A DNA stretch of 64,000 nucleotides from CATOSP01 sp965204715 (GTDB lineage Bacteria; Chloroflexota; Dehalococcoidia; Lucifugimonadales; UBA3495), in contig OZ242009.1 in the NCBI GenBank assembly GCA_965204715.1, positions 3,782,001-3,846,000 of the forward strand, given 5' to 3'. The notes beneath the pieces are model-generated. The model saw only the letters and a program-made list of their open reading frames with translations, was not told where the DNA came from and did no database searches. Positions 43,856 through 53,461 of the stretch are shown here, in pieces; position 1 is the first letter of the stretch, and the number at the start of each line of letters is the position of its first letter. Position numbers and translations under genes: made by a program.

Positions 43856-46800
43856 ATGGCAGCCCGCTATGTGGAACTCCACGCCAAGAGCTTCTATTCC
43901 TTCGGCCTGGGGGCCTCCCACGTCCACGAGCTGCTGGCCCAAGCCGCGGAATACGGGTACGGCGCCCTGGCGCTGACCGACGCCAACCTCTGCGGAGCCC
44001 TGGAGTTCGCCCGGCTGGCTGGCAGTCTGGGCGTCCGGCCCATCACCGGCGGCGATCTGACACTGACGGACGGCTCCCGCCTGGTCCTGCTGGCCCGGAC
44101 CAGGGAGGGCTACGCCAACATCTCCCGGCTGTTCACCCTAGCCAACGGAGCTGACCGGCGGGACCCAAGGCTGGACCCGGCGCACCTGCTGGAACACGCC
44201 GCAGGAGTCACGCTGCTCACTGGGGGGCGCGACGGAAAGCTCTCCGAGCTGTTCGCCGGAGGCAGGCGCGCGGAGGCCAAACGGCTGCTGAATGAATACC
44301 GGGAGCGGTTCGGCAGGGAACACGTGTACGTGGAGCTCCAGCAGAATTTTGTCCAAGGCGACACTGCCCGCAACCGGGAACTGGCGAAGCTGGCGCACAG
44401 CTTGGGAGCGCCATTGGTCGCCACCAACGACGTCCACTACCATTCCCCGGACCGCTGCCGGCTCCAGCACGCCCTGGCGGCGGCCAGGCGCAACGTCACC
44501 ATCGAGCAGGCCCTGCCCCACATCCGGCCCAACCATCACCTGTGCCTGAAGACGCCGGAGCAGATGGAGGAGATCTTCCGGCAGTACCCCCAGGCCCTGG
44601 ACAACACGGTCAAAGTCGCGGAGCAGTGCAGCTTCGACCTCAGCACAGACCTGGGCTATACCCTGCCCGATGCCGCAGTACCGGAAGGCTACACCCCGGA
44701 CAGCTACCTGCGGCAACTATGCTACGAGGCCGCCCGGCGGCGCTACGGGGCGGTATCCCGCCGGGTGCGGGAACGCCTGGAGGAAGAATTCCGGCTGATC
44801 GGCCGCCACGGACTGGCAGGTTTCCTGCTGCTCTACCGGGAGATCGTCCTGCTGGCCCAGGAGATCATGGAGGAGCGAGGGCTGGTCCACCCGGAGACAC
44901 CTTTGGAGGAAAGACCGCCGGGACGGGGACGGGGTTCCTCGGTGGCCCTGCTGACGGGCTACCTCATCGGCATCAGCCACGTGGACCCGCTGCGGTGGGG
45001 GCTGACCCTGGAACGGTTTATCTCCGAGGACACTTCCCTCCTTCCCGACATCGACCTGGACTTCCCCCGCGCCCTGCGGGACGAACTCATCCGGCGGGTC
45101 CACCGCCGATTCGGGCCGGAGCACGCCGTCCTGGCCGGGGCCATCGGGACCTACTCGGTGAAGGGCATCGTCCAGGACCTGGGCAAGGCCCTGGGGCTGC
45201 CCAAAGAAGACCTGAGACGGCTTTCCAAGCAGTTGCACTCCCACGACGGGGCAAAGCTCAGGGAGGAGATGCTGGCGCTACCCGGCTTCCGGGACCTGGC
45301 GGACGCACCGGGGTGGCGGGAGCTCACGGGACTGGCCCCCCAACTGATGTACGCCCCCCGCAGCCTGGGCCAGCACGTGGGCGGCATAGTGCTCAGCAGT
45401 TCCCCCATCTCGGAGATGGTCCCGGTCCGGGCAGGCGCGACCGCCGGCCGCCACATCATGGACTGGAACAAGGACAGCGTGGCCGACGCGGGCTTCGCCA
45501 AAATAGACCTCCTCTCTCTGCCGGTGCTGGACCAGTTGGAAGAGGCATTGGACCTGATCGAGAGGAAGGAAGGCGCAAGGCCTGACCTGGGCCGCATGGA
45601 CCCGGAAGACCCGGCCGTGTACGACATGATCAACCAGGGAAAGTCCAAGGGGGTATTCCTGCTCCAGTCCCCGGCCCAGCTCAAGATGGCGCAGCGGCTC
45701 AGGTCCCGCAACCTGCTGGACCTGGCCTGCCAGGTGGCCCTGATACGTCCCGGCGTGGGGGTCCAGGGCAGCGCCGTAAGCCAGTTCGTGGAGCGTTACC
45801 GTAACGGGGCCTCCTGGGAGTACGACCACCCCCTGGAGGAGCGGGCGCTGGAGCGAGGACGGGGCGTCATCGTCTGGCAGGAGCAGGTGGTCCAGCTCAT
45901 CATGGACGTGGCCGGCATGACCGCCGCCCAGGCCGACGAGATAAGGCGGGCCTTCGCCCGGCCCAACAACGGGCACCTCATCGCCATGCACCGGCGGCGG
46001 TTCCTGCAAGGAGCGCGGGAGAAGGGAGTGCCGGAGGAGGTGGGGGAAAAGATATTCGCCAAGATCAACGGGCAGTACATGTTCCCGGAGAGCCACTCCC
46101 ACGCCTTCGCGGTGACGGCGTACCAGGCCGCCTGGCTGAAGCGTTATTACCCCCTGGAGTTCTTCGTGTCGCTGGTCAACAACCAGCCGATGGGCTTCTA
46201 CCCGGTGGAGACCCTGAAGCAGGACGCCAGGCGGTTCGGCGTACCCTTCTTGAACCCCTGCGTCAACCGCAGCGGCGTGGATTGCGCGCCAGAGGACGGG
46301 ACCGTGCGGCTGGGACTGAGGTTTGTCAAGGACGTGGGCGAGGCCTCGGCCCGGCTCATCGTGGAGGAGCGGGAACGCTGCGGCCCCTACTGCGGGGCCG
46401 CAGAGACAGTGCGGCGCACCGGGCTGAAGCCGCAGGCCGTGGAGTCCCTGGTCATGGCCGGGGCATTCGACTCTCTCACCCTCAACCGCCGGAAGGCCCT
46501 GTGGGAGGCCGGCCTGGGCACCCGCCCCGGCCGGAACGGGCAGAGGGCTTTCCCCCGGGACGCGAACGAAGAAACGCCAGACCTGCCGGACTTCACCGCC
46601 TGGGAGAAGATGGCCGGGGAGTACCGGGTCATGGGAATCTACCCCCGGGGACACCTGATGGAGTTCGTGCGGCCCACACTGGGACCCCGGGTCCTGCCCG
46701 CGGACGCCGTGGACCATGCCGGGGAAGGAGAGGAAATAACGGTGGCGGGCTGGCCCATCGCCCGGCAGCACCCCAAGGGAGATGACGGCACGGTGTTCGT

Positions 46801-47002
46801 CACCATCGAGGACGAGACCGGGGACGCGCAGGTGATTCTATGGCCCCAGGTCTTCCGGCAGAGCCGCCGGCAGTTGGGCAGCCATGTGCTGCTGGTGCGG
46901 GGCACAGTGTCCCGGCGGGACGGGACCGCCAGCCTGATCGCCTCGGAGGTGCGGGGGATACGCCCCCGGGTCGCCATGCCCGCGGCCCACGACTGGCGGT
47001 AG
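43856..47002 (+). CDS. dnaE2: Error-prone DNA polymerase III alpha subunit
   Basis: The 1048-residue length and the order PHP, palm, fingers, beta-binding, HhH and OB fold match DnaE2. The catalytic acids appear in LLPDIDLDFPRALRDELI at about residue 400, and the RGRGSSVALLTGYLIGIS segment precedes them. The AVTAYQAAWLKRYYPLEFF motif and an OB fold (EEITVAGWPIARQHPKGDDG) are present. DnaE2 copies damaged templates with low fidelity as part of the ImuB mutasome. The PHP domain is degenerate: LHAKSFYSF replaces a LHxHSxYSF-like motif and ALTDANL replaces TDHD, so metal-dependent proofreading there is unlikely. It is the last gene of the SOS operon. Confidence 0.93.
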   Translation: MAARYVELHAKSFYSFGLGASHVHELLAQAAEYGYGALALTDANLCGALEFARLAGSLGVRPITGGDLTLTDGSRLVLLARTREGYANISRLFTLANGADRRDPRLDPAHLLEHAAGVTLLTGGRDGKLSELFAGGRRAEAKRLLNEYRERFGREHVYVELQQNFVQGDTARNRELAKLAHSLGAPLVATNDVHYHSPDRCRLQHALAAARRNVTIEQALPHIRPNHHLCLKTPEQMEEIFRQYPQALDNTVKVAEQCSFDLSTDLGYTLPDAAVPEGYTPDSYLRQLCYEAARRRYGAVSRRVRERLEEEFRLIGRHGLAGFLLLYREIVLLAQEIMEERGLVHPETPLEERPPGRGRGSSVALLTGYLIGISHVDPLRWGLTLERFISEDTSLLPDIDLDFPRALRDELIRRVHRRFGPEHAVLAGAIGTYSVKGIVQDLGKALGLPKEDLRRLSKQLHSHDGAKLREEMLALPGFRDLADAPGWRELTGLAPQLMYAPRSLGQHVGGIVLSSSPISEMVPVRAGATAGRHIMDWNKDSVADAGFAKIDLLSLPVLDQLEEALDLIERKEGARPDLGRMDPEDPAVYDMINQGKSKGVFLLQSPAQLKMAQRLRSRNLLDLACQVALIRPGVGVQGSAVSQFVERYRNGASWEYDHPLEERALERGRGVIVWQEQVVQLIMDVAGMTAAQADEIRRAFARPNNGHLIAMHRRRFLQGAREKGVPEEVGEKIFAKINGQYMFPESHSHAFAVTAYQAAWLKRYYPLEFFVSLVNNQPMGFYPVETLKQDARRFGVPFLNPCVNRSGVDCAPEDGTVRLGLRFVKDVGEASARLIVEERERCGPYCGAAETVRRTGLKPQAVESLVMAGAFDSLTLNRRKALWEAGLGTRPGRNGQRAFPRDANEETPDLPDFTAWEKMAGEYRVMGIYPRGHLMEFVRPTLGPRVLPADAVDHAGEGEEITVAGWPIARQHPKGDDGTVFVTIEDETGDAQVILWPQVFRQSRRQLGSHVLLVRGTVSRRDGTASLIASEVRGIRPRVAMPAAHDWR

Positions 47003-47515
47003 GCAGCGGGGAGAAGTCCTTGCCGCGCACGCCGGAGAGCTGATAACCTGACGGCTCAAGGACACGCCGCCGGGTGCGCCCGCGCTGTGGCAACGGCAAG
47101 GAACCGGACAAAAACGCCAGGGAGAAGAGATGAAAAAGGGCAGGAGGCTCGTCCCGATGGCGGTCGAAGTCCCGAGGATGCGCTGTCCGGCACGATGAGG
47201 AGATTGTGCCTCTTCCGCTGCCAGTGACCGGCATGCGGCGGGGAGCACGAAGCGCCCTGCTACATTGCACGGCGGCCAGGACAAGGGCGGAATACGGGAA
47301 GGAAGTCCAGGAAATTCTGTGGGACGGGGAGAACATAGGAAGGCTGCTGGGGGAACACTCACAGGAATTCCACGAGCAGCGGGGAGACTTATGGAGCAGT
47401 GAGGGGCCCCGGACCAGGGCAGACCCGCAAGCACGGGGGCGGACCCAGGCCGGGAGGCGGGCCTCCGGCCACCGGAACACAGGCCCCCGCCACGCGAAGG
47501 TGAGAGGTTTCAGAT
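47003..47515 (+). other. Intergenic region after the SOS operon
   Basis: The 513 bases are GC-rich and contain no recognised gene, RNA, terminator or repeat. Open frames here are short and unlike any family. The end carries GAGAGG before the next start. Confidence 0.4.
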
Positions 47516-48010
47516 ATGTGCAAAGAGAGCGAGAAAGACCTGGCCGGGGCGGTCGCGGAACTCCGGAAGAGAGTCCGCCGCCTCGAAGACATCGACGCCC
47601 TTCGCAACCTGAAGGCCGAGTACGCCGCTGCCTGCGACGACAACTATGACGCCGACAGGCTCGCCGCCCTGTTCGTGGAGGATGCTACCTGGGAAAGCGA
47701 GGGCATGGGACGCTACCAGGGCCGGGAAGCCATCCGCGAATTCTTCCGCGGCATATCCGGGCACTTCGTCTTCGCCCTGCACTACGGCCTGAACCCGCAG
47801 ATCGAGGTGAACGGAGATACGGCCCGGGCCAGGTGGTACCTGTTCATGCCGTGCACGGTCGGAGATACGGGAGAAGCCATGTGGCGCGCCGGTGTCGACG
47901 AGGAAGAATACGTGCGGGTCGACGGCAGGTGGATGTACAAGAGCAAGAAATCGGCCCCCATATTCCACACGACTTTCGAGCAGGGCTGGGCCAAGCAGCC
48001 ATTCGTCTGA
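47516..48010 (+). CDS. NTF2/SnoaL-like protein
   Basis: The 164-residue protein has the cone-shaped NTF2-like pattern: helix LEDIDALRNLKAEYAAACDD, ADRLAALFVEDATWESEGMG, REAIREFFRGISGHFVFALH, and strands ARARWYLFMP and WMYKSKKSA. Relatives are SnoaL-4 enzymes or ligand-binding proteins, often acting on aromatic or steroid-like compounds. The YDADRLAALF and ATW positions of the usual pocket are conserved. ATG 47516 has GAGAGG upstream. The gene is convergent with the decayed adenylation enzyme. Confidence 0.75.
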   Translation: MCKESEKDLAGAVAELRKRVRRLEDIDALRNLKAEYAAACDDNYDADRLAALFVEDATWESEGMGRYQGREAIREFFRGISGHFVFALHYGLNPQIEVNGDTARARWYLFMPCTVGDTGEAMWRAGVDEEEYVRVDGRWMYKSKKSAPIFHTTFEQGWAKQPFV

Positions 48011-48041
48011 AATCCACTCCAAACGGGCACTGTCAGGAAGG

Positions 48042-48918
48042 TCATCGGAGCAGCGCCAGCCAGACGACTCGCAGGGACGAAAGTTGGTCCCGCAGCAGTT
48101 CCCGGTCTGCGGAGTTCAGGATTCCCTGCAGCAAAGACGGGGTGAACAGGACTTCGGTAATCCGGTGCTCCGCAATAAACCTTGCCAGAGCCCGGAGAGC
48201 GAGCACAACATCATCGGGGACCGGGTACACCGCCCCGCCTATGAGCAGGTGACCGCAGGAACTCCCAGGGGAAGAAGATGTTGCAGGCAACCCGGACTCC
48301 GACGCTGTATGAACTGGACCGGTACCTGGCGAAATAGGAGGAGGCAATTGCGCCTCCGGTCTGCATCACTCCCTTCGGGTCGCCCGTCGTGCCCGAGGTG
48401 TACGGGAGGAAGGCAAGATCGCTGGCGGCAACACGGGCCGGCCGGGTCGCGGCAGCCAAGCGCTGCCGGGACTGGTCGCTGTCAACAGGCAATATGCGAT
48501 ACCCGGTGAATTGGCTCAATCTGGGCAGGTGTTTCGACTTGGTGAGCACGACCTTCGGCTGCGACTCCGACACCATAGCCTGCAGCAATGAATCAGGTGA
48601 GTCGAGGGGTATGGGCATGAACGCCCCACCGGCCTTCAGGGCTCCGATGGCGGCGGCGATGTACTCGGGGCAGGTCTCCATGAATATGCTCACCGGGTCA
48701 TCTGTGGCGACACCGCAGGACCGAAGGTACGACCCCAGTGCGTCCGCCGACTGGTCCAACTGGGCATAAGTCATGTGCCCGTCATGGAATACTATTGCGG
48801 GACTGTACGGCGTGCTGGCCGCTTGAGCCTCAAAAAGCTGATGTAGACCGCTCTCTTCTGAAACCATTTCGCCATCCCAGGCAAGTCGAAATACATTCAA
48901 AACAAAACAGGCAACCAT
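48042..48918 (-). pseudogene. AMP-binding (adenylation) enzyme, frameshifted and truncated
   Basis: The first frame gives the N-terminal half of an acyl-CoA synthetase or NRPS adenylation domain: LHQLFEAQAASTPYSPAIVF, FMETCPEYIAAAIGALKAGG and the ATP-loop motif LPYTSGTTGDPKGVM. After FFPWEFLR the frame shifts near 48250 (one extra base), and the sequence continues in the next frame as HLLIGGAVYPVPDDVV and ITEVLFTPSLLQGILNSAD. It stops at 48042 before the core catalytic half (GxTE and later motifs). The gene lost its 3' half and one base of frame. It may once have belonged with the divergent methyltransferase in a small specialised-metabolism locus. Confidence 0.78.
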
Positions 48919-49035
48919 CAGGGTTTCTGAAGGTTAAAGCATTAGTTTACAAGGATTATGACGTAACGTAGACTAATTTATGGCTTCATGGCTTTATTCC
49001 GTCACAACACACCCCGGCGCGCCAGAGGTGGCCGT

Positions 49036-49725
49036 ATGAAGTTCGACTCCCTGGAGTTCTACCGGGAGCACGCTCAGAGATACTCCCAGTTGTCTCACGA
49101 ATACACACATTCGGTCTACAGCAATGCTTCTCATCCAGCCCTGAATGGCGACATGGACCTGTTGAACCGTGCCGTGGAACTGGCGTCCGGCAGGCGAGTG
49201 CTGGACGCGGGATGCGGGGCCGGGGCCCGGGACGTTTACCTGTTGCACACTTGGGGGTATGACGCTTACGGGATTGATGCTGTGGAGGAGAACATCAGCC
49301 TGAGCAAGGAGTTGCATCCGGAAATCGCGGACAAGCTCAGCGTCGCCGATATGAGGGAACCTCTGTCATTTGAGACGGGGTTTTTTGATTTGGTCCTTTG
49401 CAATGCGGTGATTCAACATATGACTCCCGGCACCGCCGAAGCCACGACGATACCGGAGCTGGCCAGGGTCCTTGCCCCTGGCGGCGTGTTGCAGTTGATG
49501 TTCAAAATCGGCTCGGGAGTGGTTACGGTCAGCGACCGGGCCTACGGGTCAGACGGCGTGGACCGGTCATTTCAGCTATACGATGAACACCGCTTGCTGG
49601 AGATACTGGAAGTCTGCGGTTGCTCCCTGGTGGAAACAGGAAACAGCGGGGAATTGGGGGGGTTGCTCTATTTCAGCGACCCCAAGCCGATGCGCTATTG
49701 CGCCTTCTGGGGGAGGAAGAACTAG
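49036..49725 (+). CDS. Class I SAM-dependent methyltransferase
   Basis: The 229-residue protein has motif I RRVLDAGCGAGARDVYLLHT, an acidic motif II (GYDAYGIDAVEENISLSK), the post-II stretch LSVADMREPLSFE and motif IV FDLVLCNAVIQHM, the complete SAM-binding Rossmann layout of small-molecule methyltransferases. ATG 49036 with GAGGTGG upstream is preferred; a longer frame from 48988 lacks a site. A possible promoter is TTTACA (48946-48951) with TAGACT 17 bases downstream. The acceptor substrate is unknown. It is convergent with the PfkB-fold gene. Confidence 0.85.
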   Translation: MKFDSLEFYREHAQRYSQLSHEYTHSVYSNASHPALNGDMDLLNRAVELASGRRVLDAGCGAGARDVYLLHTWGYDAYGIDAVEENISLSKELHPEIADKLSVADMREPLSFETGFFDLVLCNAVIQHMTPGTAEATTIPELARVLAPGGVLQLMFKIGSGVVTVSDRAYGSDGVDRSFQLYDEHRLLEILEVCGCSLVETGNSGELGGLLYFSDPKPMRYCAFWGRKN

Positions 49726-49735
49726 GCCCTTCCGG

Positions 49736-50698
49736 TCAGAGGGATAACGGGCGAACGTCCAGGGTTGCCGCGGTTCTCTGAATCTCGTTTACCGGCAACC
49801 CGGCAATGCCGGGAACTTCGCACTTGAGCGCCGAGTAGGCGCATGCGAAACGGGCGACGTTTTCCAGCGGCCAGCCCGCCCGCAGGCCGCAAATGATTCC
49901 AGCCGCGAAGGCCGCACCCGCCCCGTAGCAGTCAACCACCTTTACCGCCGGGGGCCTGACGCAATAGGCCTCCTGCCTTTGGGCAACGACGCAGCCATCC
50001 GCCCCCATTGTCACCAGGACGGTGCCCACACCCCGGCTGATCAAAGAACGGGCGATGTGGCAAGGACTGCCGGATGCGCCGGGTTCGTCCAAGGAGACTT
50101 GGCAAATGCTGGTATATCGCAGCAGGTTCGATGACCGCGGCCCCTTGTCGTATTGTGATTCCAGGTTGAGGAAAACCGGCACATCTTGTGAGAGCGCGGT
50201 TTGCATTGCCGCCAGCACGCTGGGCCCGTCGTACCAGTCTACATATAGCAGCCCCGCGCCGGTCAATTCTGCGGCGCTCGGCGCTGTTAGGGCGGACAGG
50301 GCGGATGGCTCCCGGCGCTGAAAATAGGTGCGGCCTCCGCCGGGGTCCAGGATACCAATCTCGAACGGCGTCGAACATTCTTGATTGACCTGTTGCCTAA
50401 CGTCTAGTCCCCACGACCCAAGGTGCTCCCATACTCTCTCCCCGTAATGGTCGTTTCCAATGGGAGAGGAGATTAGACTGGCCGGCACGCCCCAGTTGGT
50501 CAGAACGCTTGCCACAATTGCCGCATCATCTCCGACGGTCTCAACCGAGTCCAGAATCAGTGCGCCCCCATTTCGCGGCGGCAATCGGTCAACCATCAAG
50601 AGCAGACAGTAAGTCAGGAAGCCAAAGCAGACGACGTCTCCCCTCGAGGGAGCTGCAAGGTGTCGGCTGGCGTCACGCGCTAACCTGCCCCTGGGCAT
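49736..50698 (-). CDS. PfkB-family carbohydrate kinase fold, catalytic Asp missing
   Basis: The 320-residue protein shows the ribokinase fold: VVCFGFLTYCLLLMVDRLPP, GDDAAIVASVLTNWG, and the C-terminal signature region VVDCYGAGAAFAAGIICGL. In active PfkB kinases this signature is GAGDxFxxG, where the Asp is the catalytic base; here GAG is followed by Ala (codon GCG) rather than Asp. The anion hole glycines remain, so the protein may bind nucleotide or sugar without phosphorylating. It could be a pseudokinase or a binding protein. The N-terminal 17 residues before VVCFGF may not be part of the fold. Confidence 0.75.
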   Translation of the reverse strand: MPRGRLARDASRHLAAPSRGDVVCFGFLTYCLLLMVDRLPPRNGGALILDSVETVGDDAAIVASVLTNWGVPASLISSPIGNDHYGERVWEHLGSWGLDVRQQVNQECSTPFEIGILDPGGGRTYFQRREPSALSALTAPSAAELTGAGLLYVDWYDGPSVLAAMQTALSQDVPVFLNLESQYDKGPRSSNLLRYTSICQVSLDEPGASGSPCHIARSLISRGVGTVLVTMGADGCVVAQRQEAYCVRPPAVKVVDCYGAGAAFAAGIICGLRAGWPLENVARFACAYSALKCEVPGIAGLPVNEIQRTAATLDVRPLSL

Positions 50699-51017
50699 AG
50701 CTGAAGGGCCCCGCTAAGGAAATTGCATTTTCGCAAGCCGAGAAATGAGGTAACGATATCGAGGACTCTGGAGGCAAGATGTGTCGATAGTAGCGTAGAA
50801 AGAGACTGCCTGTCCACGAATACAGATGTGAGTGACTTCGCAGCGGTGTGGCTTCCAGGCCCGAATTAGAGGCTGCTGTCATTCAGCTACCTGACGACTT
50901 ACATGACCACCATCAATTCAAACACGGTACTGCGTATTGCCCCCTGAGGCCCACTTTTTTCGGCCATGGTGTACTGAATCCATAACTCTTGGAAATCGTT
51001 CAGTTTGACGGACTGCC
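50699..51017. other. Intergenic region
   Basis: About 320 bases between the PfkB-fold gene and a hairpin at 51018. The composition is lower in GC than the neighbours. No gene, RNA or clear promoter is seen. Confidence 0.4.
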
Positions 51018-51057
51018 AACAGCACGCGCCTCGACCGTAGCCGGGGCGCGTGCTGTT
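51018..51057. terminator. Strong hairpin downstream of the lactonase gene
   Basis: AACAGCACGCGCC (51018-51030) and GGCGCGTGCTGTT (51045-51057) form a perfect 13-bp stem with a 14-nt loop. It starts 16 nt beyond the lactonase stop. There is no T-run on the gene strand, so it may be a non-canonical terminator or transcript stabiliser. Confidence 0.55.
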
Positions 51058-51073
51058 CGATTGTAGCTACCGC

Positions 51074-52129
51074 CTACTCGCCCAGTGTTGTCGCGAGTAC
51101 CCACATGGGGCGCTGGCCTACATCGTAGGTGGCGAGGGGTGTCATCTTTCCGCTGTCGCTGTCGATACTGTACGAGGCGAGGCGTCCGGTGGCCGAGCCG
51201 GCTCCGAAGACGAACCTTCCCTGTGGGTCGAGGCTGAATGCACTGGGCACGGCCTCGGTGGAGACGCGGTCCGCCGTTGCCAGCGTGCCGGTCTGGCCGT
51301 CTACGGAAAAGCTGGCAATGCTGTTGTGGCCGCGGTTGGGGACGAACAGGAACCGGCCGTCGGGCGTCATCTGGATCTGCGAGCAGGTGTTTCGCCCGGT
51401 GTGGCCCTCGGGCAGGGTGGAGATTGTCTGGGAGGCGGTCAGCCTGCCCTCGGAGTCCATGTTATAGGCGGTAACGCTGCTGCCCTGCTCATCTGAAAAA
51501 TAGACCACGTCCAGGGAAGGGTGGAAACAGTAGTGGCGGGGGCCGAGCAGCCCGTTCATCTCCACTCGCAGCGGGTCGTTGGGCGTCAGCCGTCCGGTGT
51601 CAGCATCGAAGCGGAACTGGAAAATCACGTTGGGGCCGGGAATGTTCTTGGGCGGCTCCAGCACGTTGTCCTGTATGCGGGCGATGTGGGGCACGTAGGC
51701 GAACCGGTTGGAGCGGTCGGTAAGGATGGAGTGGGCGCCGTCAGCCGTGGCCAGCCACTCGGTGGGCGGAGCGCCCAACTCCCCGTCTGCGCCGATGGGA
51801 TGCACCGCCGCGCGCCCTCCGGCGTAGTAGGAGGCCAACAGGTGCCTTCCGGTGCGGTCGGTGGCCAGAAATGCGGGGGCATCCTCCGGCGTCACCGAGC
51901 CGGTGCGGGTCAGGCTGCCGGAGGCCGGGTCGATGCGGTGGCTGGAGATTTCCGGCGCCTCCCGGTGCCCGGCATAGAGAGTACGCCGGTCCGGGCTGAT
52001 GGCCAGCAGCGACGGTCCTCCCGGGAACTCCACATCGGCTTGGTGGGTCAGCGCCCCGGTGTCAGCATTCATGGTGTAGCAGCCGATTTTGTTGTCATCC
52101 TGGGCAGCGACATAGACATAGTGCGGCAT
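51074..52129 (-). CDS. Lactonase-family seven-bladed beta-propeller (6-phosphogluconolactonase-like)
   Basis: The 351-residue protein has repeated propeller strands such as HYVYVAAQDDNKIGCYTMNA, SLLAISPDRRTLYAGHRE, QIQMTPDGRFLFVPNRGHNS and FSLDPQGRFVFGAGSATGRL, the pattern of the YbhE/lactonase family. These hydrolyse sugar lactones or act as scaffold proteins. Two in-frame ATGs occur: AGGAGG is only 1 nt before the first (52135) but 7 nt before the second (52129), so translation most likely starts at 52129. It has no signal peptide. Confidence 0.87.
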   Translation of the reverse strand: MPHYVYVAAQDDNKIGCYTMNADTGALTHQADVEFPGGPSLLAISPDRRTLYAGHREAPEISSHRIDPASGSLTRTGSVTPEDAPAFLATDRTGRHLLASYYAGGRAAVHPIGADGELGAPPTEWLATADGAHSILTDRSNRFAYVPHIARIQDNVLEPPKNIPGPNVIFQFRFDADTGRLTPNDPLRVEMNGLLGPRHYCFHPSLDVVYFSDEQGSSVTAYNMDSEGRLTASQTISTLPEGHTGRNTCSQIQMTPDGRFLFVPNRGHNSIASFSVDGQTGTLATADRVSTEAVPSAFSLDPQGRFVFGAGSATGRLASYSIDSDSGKMTPLATYDVGQRPMWVLATTLGE

Positions 52130-52293
52130 GTTCATACCTCCTGATCAGAATTCCAGGGCAATCGATTACGGTTGACTATGACGATTTTACCGGGCCATCT
52201 CTCACTCCCGCGAACACGAAAATCCCCGGCTGCTCTCCTGCCATCAATTCCGGCCGAAGCGGCTTTGGATTCCGTCGCTCTGCCTCTGCCGGA

Positions 52294-53046
52294 CTACTCC
52301 CTTTGCAGCAACCGGGCGATGGTCTCGTACTCCTCTTTCTGCTCTATTCGCTTGACCGAAAGGTCCCCCCTCCGATTGAGAAGCTTGTATGCGCCCGCGC
52401 CCGGCCGCGACGTGATCACTCTATAGGCATCGTCGACGACTTCGATGGCACAGTTGTTGTCGATGGCAACCGCCACATCCGAGTACTTTCGCACCATCTG
52501 TCGAAAGTCCCCCTCCCGCTTGACGCCAGCCGTATCGCTGTCGAAGTGCGGACAGCAAAGAGCGTCCACAAGGCCCATGCCCTTAACTCTGATGTAGCTC
52601 CAGCTTTCAGGGTGATAGAAGGCCATGGAGTCGCTATGGCCCCAGCTGAACCAGCAGATACACCCCGCGCTCAATCCGGACAGGACGATCCCTCTTCCGT
52701 ATGCGTCTCTCAGAATGCTGTCCACGCCGAGCCTCCGCCAACGTCTCATCATCTTCAGTGTGTTTCCGCCGCCGACGTATATCAGGTCAGCGGAAAGGAT
52801 CTTCCGTTCAAGGTCTCCCCTGGCCGGGTTGACGCCGAGCAGATAGAGCACGTCGGTCTCACAACCAAGCTCTTGTGTGTACACGCTTTGAAACGCCTGC
52901 CAGCGCTCCCGCGAATCGCTGCTCGCGGTTGGGATGAATAAGGCCCTGGGGCGGTCTTTCCCCGTCAGGGAGACGATTTCCTTGTCGATGGCAAGCGTCT
53001 CCCCTCCGGCCATATCTCCGCCGCCTATAGCAACCAGTTTGCCCAT
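52294..53046 (-). CDS. Peptidase E-like (S51 family) hydrolase
   Basis: The 250-residue protein starts MGKLVAIGGGDMAGGETLAI and has the S51 signatures RALFIPTASSDSRERWQAFQ, LIYVGGGNTLKMMRRWRRLG and the nucleophile elbow VLSGLSAGCICWFSWGH with the catalytic Ser. S51 peptidases cleave Asp-X dipeptides (PepE) or cyanophycin; this sequence is closest to the PepE-like group of unknown substrate. ATG 53046 is the start of the family similarity; a start at 53088 would add 14 unrelated residues. It is cytoplasmic. The flanking gene order gives no further clue. Confidence 0.82.
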   Translation of the reverse strand: MGKLVAIGGGDMAGGETLAIDKEIVSLTGKDRPRALFIPTASSDSRERWQAFQSVYTQELGCETDVLYLLGVNPARGDLERKILSADLIYVGGGNTLKMMRRWRRLGVDSILRDAYGRGIVLSGLSAGCICWFSWGHSDSMAFYHPESWSYIRVKGMGLVDALCCPHFDSDTAGVKREGDFRQMVRKYSDVAVAIDNNCAIEVVDDAYRVITSRPGAGAYKLLNRRGDLSVKRIEQKEEYETIARLLQRE

Positions 53047-53283
53047 GCCTGTATCAACCCCCTGTAGGTGGCCTTCTTCAGGCTCCACTCATTATCTGCA
53101 TCTGTCGGGCAGGATTAAGCGGGCGCCAACCCAATTGCCCGTCCAGTATACGTGGACCAACCGGGCCCTGGCCCTGAAAACTCCGGATCCGGGGCTTGGG
53201 CCGCACCTCATCACCGGATAGAGGCTTATCCTATACTGCTACTCTCAGTCCTCAGCATTGGAAACGGTCCCACTTTCCCCACT

Positions 53284-53436
53284 CTAAACTAAAGCCAATG
53301 TGAAATGTACATATCGCTAGACCGCACTGTCGGTGGCCACCCAGTTGGAGCTCAAAGGTGATATGAGGTGCTGTGGAGTCCTTTCAGTCGTTTTCAAAAC
53401 CCCAGAAATGCACATCCCACCTTGGTATTGGTTTAG
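53284..53436. mobile_element. MITE copy A (153 bp)
   Basis: A 153-bp non-coding element begins CTAAACTAAAGCCAATGTGA and ends with the imperfect complement of that start (CTTGGTATTGGTTTAG). The 29-base terminal inverted repeats match at 22 of 29 positions. The same element is present in inverted orientation at 60709-60861 with a single difference (T here, G there, near the first end). Both have the CTAAAC...GTTTAG borders. No clear target duplication is visible. Confidence 0.85.
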
Positions 53437-53461
53437 CACGCTGGGACAAGTCTCCCGATAA

